A stretch of 64,000 bases of DNA from Nevskia sp. (GTDB taxonomy: Bacteria; Pseudomonadota; Gammaproteobacteria; Nevskiales; Nevskiaceae): the NCBI RefSeq assembly GCF_021732705.1, contig NZ_JAKFUM010000017.1, forward strand, positions 46,976-110,975, read 5' to 3'. A model generated the notes under the pieces. The model searched no databases. It was not told the origin of the DNA and worked only from the letters and a program-made list of their open reading frames with translations. Position 1 is the stretch's first letter; each line of letters starts with the position of its first letter. This document shows, piece by piece, positions 56,623 through 64,000 of the stretch. The translations under genes were made by a program, and so were the position numbers.

Positions 56623-58533
56623 ATGTCGATGCTGCAGTGCCGGACGGCCCCGAAAGGGGCCGTTCTTGTCTGGGCTGCCGCCCTGTGCCTGGCACGGCCG
56701 GCCGTGGCCGACGACGCGGCGTACCGCGACGCGCTGATCGTCGAGGCCGACGCCCGAAAGCTCGCGTCAGCGCCGGCGTGGGCGCACCTGCTGCATGTCG
56801 AGCCGGCCGCGTTCGGGCCGGATCGCAGTACCGTCGAAAGCCGCTGGTTCTTCGTGGCCGATGACGGCGCGACCGATCCCGCCGCCGAACTGCGCGCCAC
56901 GCTCGCCGCATTCTTCGATCCCGCCCCGCGCGCGCCGCGGGCGGAATCGGCGCAATGCCAGTTCGGTGCGCGGTTCGCGTGGCTCGATGCGCAGCTCGGC
57001 TTCGATCGTCAGCGGCTGCCGCGCCAGCCGTGCGCCGAACGCGACAGCTGGATGTCGCGGCTGGCGCCGGAGCAGGTCTGGGTGGTGTTCCCGTCGGCCT
57101 ATGTCAACAGTCCGGCGTCGATGTTCGGCCACACGCTGCTGCGGCTGGACGGCCCGGAAGTCACCGCCGCCACGCCGCTGCTCGCCTACGCCGCGAACTA
57201 CGTCGCCGAAACCCAGGAGTCGAACGGCCTGCTGTTCGCGGTGAAGGGGCTCACCGGCGGCTACGTCGGGCAGTACAGCCTGCTGCCGTACTACGACAAG
57301 GTGAAGGAATACGCGCGGCTCGAAAGCCGCGATCTGTGGGAATACCCGCTGACGCTCGATGCTGCCGCACGCGAGCGCCTGCTGCTGCATCTGTGGGAAC
57401 TGCGCGGCGCGGCGTTCACCTATTACTTCTTCACCAAGAACTGCTCGTACCAGCTGCTGACCCTGCTGCGCGTTGCCGATCCCGGCATCGACTGGCACGG
57501 TCAGTTCAGCGGCTGGGCGATCCCGACCGACACCTTGCGCGTGCTCGCGCCGAGGCTGGGGCCGCCGAAATTCCGGCCGGCGCTCGGTACGTCGATCCGG
57601 GCGCAAGGTGCGGCGCTGAGCACGGACGATCGGCAAGCGGCAGTGGCGCTGTCGAGCGGCGCAGCGACCGTCGAATCGCGGGCTGCGGCGCCGTCTGCGG
57701 CCGTGCTGACCCTGGCGAACGACCTGCTGCAATACCGCTTCGCCGCCGGCGACGTGAAGCGCGAGGACGGTGCCGCCCGCTCGCTGAGCCTGCTGCGCGC
57801 ACGCGCCGCAACCGGCGAGAAAGGCGGCCGTGCGACGCCTGCCGCGCCGGTCATCGACCCGGTGCAGGGCCACGGCACGTCGCGTGTCGCCGTCGGCACG
57901 CAGCTGCGCCCGGACGGCACCGACAGTCTCCAACTGGAATGGCGCGCGGCCTATCACGATCTGCTCGACCCGCCCGGCGGCTATGGCGACGGTCAGTCGA
58001 TCAGCTTCTTCGACATCGGCCTGCGCACGCGGCTCGCGAACGGCGCGACGACGCTGGACCATGCGACGGTCATCAACATCGTCTCGATCGCGCCGCGCGA
58101 CGTGCTGTTCCAGCCGATCTCGTGGCGCTTCCGCGCCGCGCACGAGCGCCCGGATCTCGGGCTCGGACGCGATCCGCGCATCACCGTGCTCGAAGGCGGG
58201 CCGGGGCTCGCCTGGGGACGCTTCGACCGCGTCGTCGGCTACGGCAATCTGGAATTGCGCACGGAAGTCGGCAACGCCCGCGACCAGGGCTACAGCCTGC
58301 AGGCCGGTCCGCGGCTCGGGCTGCTGGCCCGGCCGCTGCCGGGCTGGACCGTGCTCGGCGAGGCGCGCTGGCTGCCCGGTGGCGTCGGCGACCATACGAA
58401 TGTCCGCAGCCTTGGCGTCGAGCAGCAGTGGGCGATCGATCGCGCCACCGGGCTGCGGCTCGGCGTTCAGGCGCTGTGGCGGGATGGTGCCGAGGCGCGG
58501 CAGCTGACCCTGCGGCTGGTGCGCTACTTCTGA
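56623..58533 (+). CDS. DUF4105 (Lnb N-terminal-type) envelope protein
   Basis: 636 residues; signal peptide (GAVLVWAAALCLARPAVA). The DUF4105/Lnb-type papain-like fold covers about 140-300: SAYVNSPASMFGHTLLRLDG, SLLPYYDKVKEYARLESRDLWEYPL, YYFFTKNCSYQLLTLL, with the invariant Cys and His (Cys in KNCSYQLL, His in FGHTLL) of a likely cysteine hydrolase/acyl-transferase. The C-terminal half (about 410-636) is beta-rich and ends LTLRLVRYF, like an outer-membrane barrel. Probably acts on lipids or lipoproteins in the envelope; relatives include Lnb of lipoprotein processing. Paired with DUF3015. Confidence 0.88.
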   Translation: MSMLQCRTAPKGAVLVWAAALCLARPAVADDAAYRDALIVEADARKLASAPAWAHLLHVEPAAFGPDRSTVESRWFFVADDGATDPAAELRATLAAFFDPAPRAPRAESAQCQFGARFAWLDAQLGFDRQRLPRQPCAERDSWMSRLAPEQVWVVFPSAYVNSPASMFGHTLLRLDGPEVTAATPLLAYAANYVAETQESNGLLFAVKGLTGGYVGQYSLLPYYDKVKEYARLESRDLWEYPLTLDAAARERLLLHLWELRGAAFTYYFFTKNCSYQLLTLLRVADPGIDWHGQFSGWAIPTDTLRVLAPRLGPPKFRPALGTSIRAQGAALSTDDRQAAVALSSGAATVESRAAAPSAAVLTLANDLLQYRFAAGDVKREDGAARSLSLLRARAATGEKGGRATPAAPVIDPVQGHGTSRVAVGTQLRPDGTDSLQLEWRAAYHDLLDPPGGYGDGQSISFFDIGLRTRLANGATTLDHATVINIVSIAPRDVLFQPISWRFRAAHERPDLGLGRDPRITVLEGGPGLAWGRFDRVVGYGNLELRTEVGNARDQGYSLQAGPRLGLLARPLPGWTVLGEARWLPGGVGDHTNVRSLGVEQQWAIDRATGLRLGVQALWRDGAEARQLTLRLVRYF

Positions 58534-58548
58534 CGCGACGCCCACGAA

Positions 58549-58570
58549 AAAGCCGCCCGAAGGCGGCTTT
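58549..58570. terminator. Bidirectional terminator between DUF4105 and pntB genes
   Basis: 9-bp stem AAAGCCGCC / GGCGGCTTT with a CGAA loop and A/T tracts on both sides, between convergent stops. Confidence 0.85.
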
Positions 58571-58590
58571 CTCAAAGCAACTGCCGCGGC

Positions 58591-60018
<1,428 letters not shown>

Positions 60019-60027
60019 TGCTTGATC

Positions 60028-60114
60028 CGTGAGGCGTTAGGCGTGAGGGGTGAGGCGTGAACGGCAGACAGGAGCGGGCGGTTGCGCCTCACGCCTGTCG
60101 CCTCCCGCCTCACG
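60028..60114. repeat. GTGAGGC-type repeat cluster in pntAB-pntB spacer
   Basis: Plus strand: a left arm at 60028-60060 of GTGAGGCGT / TAGGCGTGAGGGGTGAGGCGTGA type units, then about 25 bp, then a right arm at 60086-60114 in the opposite sense (GCCTCACGCCTGTCGCCT, CCCGCCTCACG). The arms are imperfect inverted copies able to fold into a long hairpin. They fill almost the whole spacer between the two genes. Confidence 0.8.
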
Positions 60115-60115
60115 A

Positions 60116-60397
60116 CTACTTCGACGACTTGAACATCTGCAGCATGCGTTCGGTCACGACATAACCGCCGGCGGCATTGCCGGCACCGAGCAGCACGCCG
60201 ACGAAGCCGATGACCTGCTCGGTCACCGTGGTCGCGTTGAGCAGCGCGAACAGCGCGCCGACGACGACGATGCCGTGGACGAAGTTCGAACCCGACATCA
60301 GCGGCGTGTGCAGGATCGACGGCACGCGGCCGATGATCTCGTAGCCGGTGAAGGCGGCGAGCATGAAGATGTACAGCGCGATGAATCCGGTCAGCAT
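60116..60397 (-). CDS. pntAB: NAD(P) transhydrogenase subunit alpha part 2
   Basis: 93 residues with three to four membrane helices (GFIALYIFMLAAFTGYEIIG, FVHGIVVVGALFALLNATT, VIGFVGVLLGAGNAAGGYVV). Corresponds to the membrane tail of PntA in two-subunit enzymes; separate in three-subunit forms such as those of many alpha- and gammaproteobacteria. Both flanking spacers hold repeat clusters. Confidence 0.93.
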   Translation of the reverse strand: MLTGFIALYIFMLAAFTGYEIIGRVPSILHTPLMSGSNFVHGIVVVGALFALLNATTVTEQVIGFVGVLLGAGNAAGGYVVTERMLQMFKSSK

Positions 60398-60406
60398 GGA
60401 CGTCTC

Positions 60407-60486
60407 CGTGAGGTGTGAGGCGTGAGGGGTGAGGCGTGAGTCGCGTGGGGCTTTACGCCTTCCGCCTCACGCCTTCCGCCTCACGC
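60407..60486. repeat. GTGAGGC-type repeat cluster in pntAA-pntAB spacer
   Basis: Same type as at 60028-60114: left arm 60407-60440 (CGTGAGGTGTGAGGCGTGAG, then GGGTGAGGCGTGAG), right arm 60455-60486 (ACGCCTTCCGCCTCACGC repeated). The right arm runs over the pntAA stop codon at 60481-60483, so the last codon and stop of pntAA (GCG TGA) are part of the repeat. Confidence 0.8.
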
Positions 60487-61605
60487 TTCTACTGCTTTCT
60501 TGGCCGCTTCGTTCTTGATCTCGCCGCCATGGGTCAGGCAGCTCTTGGCGATGATCTCGTCGTTCCAGTCCAGTGCGATCGCCTTGTCCTTGAGGAACAG
60601 TTCAATCAGGTTGTACTGGTTCTTCGCGTACAGCTCGGACGCGTGCTCGCCGAGCAGGCTCGGCACGTTCAGCGGCGCGACGATCGACACCTGGCCGACC
60701 TGGGTGGTCTCGCCGGGCACGGTGTATTCGGTATTGCCGCCGCCTTCGGCCGCGAGATCGATGATCACCGCGCCGCCCTTCATGCCGTCGACCTGCGCCT
60801 TCGAGATCAGCTTCGGGCTCGGACGGCCGGGGATCGCGGCGGTGGTGATGATGATGTCGGCCGCCTGGATGTGCTTGGTGACGACGGCGGCGATCTTGGC
60901 CTTTTCCTCGTCGGTCAGTTCGCGGGCGTAGCCGCCGGCACCGCGGGCGTCGACACCGGTGTCGATGAACTTGGCACCGAGCGATTCGACCTGTTCCTTC
61001 ACTTCCGGGCGCACGTCATAGCCTTCGACACGGGCGCCGATGCGGCGCGCGGTGGCGATCGCCGACAGGCCGGCCACGCCGACGCCCATCACCAGCACCG
61101 TGCCCGGCTTGATCGAGCCGGTGGCGAAGGTGGTCATCGGCATCATGCGGGCGATGCTGGTGGCACCGAGCAGCGCGCCGTAGTAGCCGGCCAGCGCAGC
61201 CTGCGACGACAGCGCGTCCATCGACTGGGCGCGCGTGATGCGCGGCACCAGTTCCATCGCAAGGCAGGTGATCTTCTTGTCGCGCAGTGCCTTGACCAGC
61301 TCCGGTTCCTTGTGGGCATAGACGAAGGAAATCAGGATCGCGCCTTCCTTCATCGCGCCCACGGTCTCGACGCTCGGCGGCTGCACGGCCAGCACGATGT
61401 CGGCGTCGGACACGAGGCCCTGCGGATTGACCGCGAACGCCACGTTCTTGAACGCGCTGTCCGGCAGCTTGACGGCGTCGCCGGCGGCGGACTGCATGTG
61501 AAGTTCGGCACCGAGCTTGACCAGCTTGTCGGCGACGGCGGGAACCAGAGCCACCCGGCGCTCGTTGGCGCGGGTTTCTTTCAGCACGGCAATTTTCACC
61601 GGCAT
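60481..61605 (-). CDS. pntAA: NAD(P) transhydrogenase subunit alpha part 1
   Basis: 374 residues from ATG 61605 with GAGGA 7 nt upstream. Soluble NAD(H)-binding domain I, alanine-dehydrogenase-like: IAVLKETRANERRVALVPA at the N-terminus, ELVPRITRAQSMDALSSQA, GTVLVMGVGVAGLSAIATAR (Rossmann GxGxxG), KGGAVIIDLAAEGGGN, and PLNVPSLLGEHASELYAKN. First gene of the pntAA-pntAB-pntB operon. Its frame is open upstream, but only as non-homologous sequence. The C-terminal residue and stop lie in repeat DNA. Confidence 0.95.
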   Translation of the reverse strand: MPVKIAVLKETRANERRVALVPAVADKLVKLGAELHMQSAAGDAVKLPDSAFKNVAFAVNPQGLVSDADIVLAVQPPSVETVGAMKEGAILISFVYAHKEPELVKALRDKKITCLAMELVPRITRAQSMDALSSQAALAGYYGALLGATSIARMMPMTTFATGSIKPGTVLVMGVGVAGLSAIATARRIGARVEGYDVRPEVKEQVESLGAKFIDTGVDARGAGGYARELTDEEKAKIAAVVTKHIQAADIIITTAAIPGRPSPKLISKAQVDGMKGGAVIIDLAAEGGGNTEYTVPGETTQVGQVSIVAPLNVPSLLGEHASELYAKNQYNLIELFLKDKAIALDWNDEIIAKSCLTHGGEIKNEAAKKAVEA

Positions 61606-61921
61606 TGATGCTTCCTCGATGGCAGGCGATTGGCGCCGTCGACATCCCGTTGACGGCAGGACGAAGGCGCAAAAAAAGCCGGGTCGCGCACCGCGCGCAG
61701 GCCCGAGCGTCGCGAAGTCTAGCGGATGGGGTCGGTGAACACACCAAAATCCTGAGGATTCGGCATTTGCAATCGGCTCTTTCAAGCCGATGAAAATCCT
61801 TGATTTCGTTATGTGCGGTAGCGCTGCATCCGATCCCCGAATGCCCGCGTAAGGTGATGTGCCTTGCCAGAGGATGGTGAGGTGTGTCCCCAAACATATA
61901 ACCCCCTATTCGGAGATCACC
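61606..61921. other. Divergent promoter region between pntAA and the DUF4331 gene
   Basis: 316 bp without a convincing gene. Features seen: an A7 run at 61672-61678, a 7-bp inverted repeat ATCGGCT / AGCCGAT with a six-base loop at 61772-61791, an A+T-rich stretch around 61740-61810, and a TATAAC element near 61902 that could be the -10 of the DUF4331 transcript. It must contain the promoters for both directions. Confidence 0.5.
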
Positions 61922-63558
61922 ATGCGTATGAGGAAAGCAGTTCCCCTCGCGCTCGTCGCAGCCGCGACGAGCCTGACGGCCCAGGCATCCAGCCATGCCG
62001 AAGCACCGTTCATTGCCCAGAACTCCACGGTCGACGCCACCGACCTCTACATGTTCCGCAGCTACGAAGCCGGCCGCGCCGGTTACGTGACGATCCTGGC
62101 GAACTACAACCCTCTGCAGGATGCCTACGCCGGTCCGAACTTCTTCGCGCTGAACCCGCAGGCCCTGTACGAAATCCACATCGACAACAACGGCGATGCG
62201 GTCGAAGACCTGACCTTCCAGTTCCGCTTCACCAACACCTTCCGCGGCATCACCGTCAACGGCGCGACCAGCGGCCCGGCGGTCAACGTCGCGATTCCGC
62301 TGATCAATGTCGGCGGCATCACTGCGGCCAACCCGACGACGAACCTGAACCGTCTCGAAACCTACACCGTCTCGCTGGTGCGTGGCCCGCGTCGCGGCGC
62401 CAACGTGGCCGCGGTGACCAACGCCGGCGGCGGTGGCACCACGTTCACAAGCCGGTCGACAACATCGGCAACAAGTCGATCCCGGACTACACCGGCTACA
62501 TCGCGCCGTACATCTACAACGTCAACATCCCGAACTGCCCGATTCAGGGCCGCGTGTTCGTCGGCCAGCGCCGTGAAGCGTTCGCCGTCAACCTCGGCGA
62601 GGTCTTCGACCTGATCAACCTGAACCCGCTGGGCGGCCGCGCCACCCGCGGCAGCGCCACCGCCGACAAGAACATCACGACGCTGGCGCTCGAAGTGCCG
62701 GTCAGCTGCCTGACCACGACGACGACGGTCAACGGCGTGACGGCGACCGAGCCGGTCATCGGCGCCTGGACCACCGCGTCCCTGCGTCAGGCACGCGTGC
62801 TGAACCCGACGCCGCAGGGTCCGACGACGTCGACGGCCACCCAGCCGCGCACGTTCGGTCCGGAAGTTTCCGGCGGCGCGTGGACGCAGGTGTCGCGTCT
62901 CGGCTCGCCGCTGGTCAACGAAGTCGTCATCGGCATCACCGACAAGGACCGCTTCAACGCCAGTTCGCCGAGCGGCGACGTCGCCACGTTCGCGAACTAC
63001 GTGCTGACGCCGGCGCTGCCGGTGCTGGTCAACGCGCTGTTCAGCGTGCCGCCGCCGGCCACGCCGCGCGTCGACCTGCTGAACGCCTTCGTCACCGGCA
63101 TCCGCGCCACGCTCGGCACCGGTCCGACGGCCACGACGATCGACTTCACCCATCCGCGCAACGTCGCGCTCGCCAGCCCGTTCACCGGTGCCGGCGAAAT
63201 GCTGCGTCTGAACACGGCGTTCCCGACGGCCGCGAATGCGGTTGCCCCGGCGCCGACGCTGGCCGGTGATCTCGGCTTCCTGGCCTGCGATCTGAACGGC
63301 TTCCCGAACGGCCGTCGCCCGATCGACGATGTCACCGACATCGCCCTGACCGTGGCCGAAGGCGCGCTGACCGGCACCAACGGTCTGCAGACCTGCGACC
63401 TGAGCAGCGGCACGCCGACGGTGGTTCGCGCCGGTGCGGTGGTCAACGACGGCGTCCGGGTTGATCCGGCACCGCTGCTGCCCGTGTTCCCGTACCTCGG
63501 CACGCCGTTCCCGGGTTCGCCGAACGGCCCGAACAACGTCAGCAACCCGGCCCCGTGA
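61922..63558 (+). pseudogene. DUF4331 domain-containing secreted protein, interrupted by a frameshift
   Basis: Starts at ATG 61922 with GGAG 7 nt upstream; signal peptide (VPLALVAAATSLTAQA) then SSHAEAPFIAQNSTVDATDLYMFRSYE, the DUF4331 opening. The first frame runs to about 62448, where homology jumps to the frame that is one base ahead: GGGGTTFT ... PVDNIGNKSIPDYTGYIAPY continues to the stop at 63556-63558. A single missing C after position 62448 (ACGTTCAC-AAG for ACGTTCACCAAG) explains it. About 546 residues when repaired. Later motifs (VVIGITDKDRFNASSPSGD, DLLNAFVTGI, NGRRPIDDVTDIAL) are intact. DUF4331 proteins are secreted, of unknown function. Either a sequence error or a recent mutation. 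Confidence 0.88.
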
Positions 63559-63569
63559 GGAGGACGCCC

Positions 63570-63836
63570 ATGAACAAGCTCCTGCTGTCGCTCGCACTGG
63601 CCTCGGCCGGCCTGCTGGCGGCCTGCGACAACGGCGGTGCACCGCCGCCGGCACCGCCACCACCGCCACCGCCGCCGGTCGTGGAACCGCCACCGCCGGC
63701 CAGCACCGCGCTGTCGACGGTGGTTCAGGCTGCATTCCAGACCACCAACGAAACGGCCCTGCCGGTCAACATCAACGCGTTGAACATCGATCCGTCGGAT
63801 GAAACGCCAACGCTGTACAACAACCTGCTGATCTAG
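63570..63836 (+). CDS. Small proline-rich lipoprotein
   Basis: 88 residues from ATG 63570 (AGGAGG 7 nt upstream), 11 nt after the DUF4331 stop. Lipoprotein signal peptide with lipobox LLAAC (Cys at about residue 19), then a proline run of about eight residues with further Pro clusters, and a short polar C-terminus (TNETALPVNINALNIDPSDE). Probably co-transcribed with the DUF4331 gene. No catalytic motif; may tether or space something at the membrane. Many genomes have a similar short gene after DUF4331. Confidence 0.75.
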   Translation: MNKLLLSLALASAGLLAACDNGGAPPPAPPPPPPPPVVEPPPPASTALSTVVQAAFQTTNETALPVNINALNIDPSDETPTLYNNLLI

Positions 63837-63858
63837 TTCATCGGGTTGGCTGCAACAG

Positions 63859-63889
63859 AAAAGCCCCGCTTCGGCGGGGCTTTTTTTTT
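63859..63889 (+). terminator. Rho-independent terminator after lipoprotein gene
   Basis: AAAAGCCCCGC / GCGGGGCTTTT stem with a TTCG tetraloop followed by nine T in total, 22 nt after the stop. Confidence 0.95.
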
Positions 63890-64000
63890 AACCCCGCTTA
63901 ACCCCACTTTAGTCCCACAGGTAAGCGTATAGTCTCAATATAGGGGAATAAATCCCGCACCTGCCAAGAGAGCCCTGGAAGCTTCTGCGTTTCCAGTGAT
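63890..64000. other. Non-coding right end of window
   Basis: A+T-richer than average. TTAACCCC occurs twice with a 10-bp period (63888-63895 and 63898-63905), followed by promoter-like TATAGT and TATAGG elements around 63930-63945. No gene was recognised before the window ends; the sequence may be the upstream region of one. Confidence 0.4.

Noticed and set aside
60028..60486. CRISPR-like array in the pnt operon
   Set aside because: The repeats are short, inverted between arms and lack regular unique spacers or cas genes.

Overview
This window is high-GC DNA (by eye about two-thirds G+C) densely packed with chromosomal genes of a Gram-negative bacterium. Outer-membrane proteins (a TonB-dependent receptor, a beta-barrel protein, CzcC), periplasmic c-type cytochromes and gammaproteobacterial-style genes (purT, uup, priA, yhhQ, a DUF3015/DUF4105 pair) suggest a gammaproteobacterium, perhaps near the Xanthomonadales/Nevskiales. 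That placement is inference from gene content only. No rRNA, tRNA or CRISPR array was seen. The only mobile element is a decayed IS3-family copy.

Left part (1-14.9 kb): the end of a TonB-dependent receptor, a secreted cupin, a LysE-type exporter, the IS remnant lodged against the typA terminator, typA, and a DUF4197 protein. A minus-strand block follows, with an outer-membrane protein, a TonB/TolA-like protein and a formylglycine-generating-enzyme-like protein, then CcdA plus a thioredoxin, then the ABC-F ATPase uup. Divergent from uup are deaD and a glycine-zipper protein.

Centre-left (14.9-33.3 kb): a choice-of-anchor-I beta-propeller protein behind a Pho-box-like triple repeat, two unknown proteins, pirin, an RNase-H-fold protein, purT and pyk head to head, and an MBOAT/SGNH-type pair probably for O-acylation of a glycan. 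Next come a subtilisin-like protein whose catalytic serine is replaced by leucine, a glycerophosphodiesterase, a MerR regulator divergent from a PF10118 protein, ppk with a Pho-box-like site, and a secreted protein of unknown role.

Centre-right (33.5-52.7 kb): a czcCBA heavy-metal efflux operon, priA, an EamA transporter, small enzymes (DUF3224, YgjP-type metallopeptidase, VOC protein), a MocR-type regulator, a DUF2970 protein, a translationally coupled operon of two multiheme cytochromes c and a CmcJ-like oxidoreductase, an unknown secreted protein, yhhQ, a GFA protein and a photolyase.

Right part (52.8-64 kb): a three-gene overlapping operon of unknown function (anchored coiled-coil protein, three-helix membrane protein, peptidoglycan-binding/CHAP hydrolase without signal peptide), DUF3015 and DUF4105 proteins, the three-subunit proton-translocating transhydrogenase operon pntAA-pntAB-pntB with unusual GTGAGGC-type repeats in both spacers, and a frameshifted DUF4331 gene followed by a small proline-rich lipoprotein.

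Most attention is due to the 52.9-56.0 kb operon, the serine-less subtilase, the two Pho-box-like sites, the pnt spacer repeats and the cytochrome/CmcJ operon.
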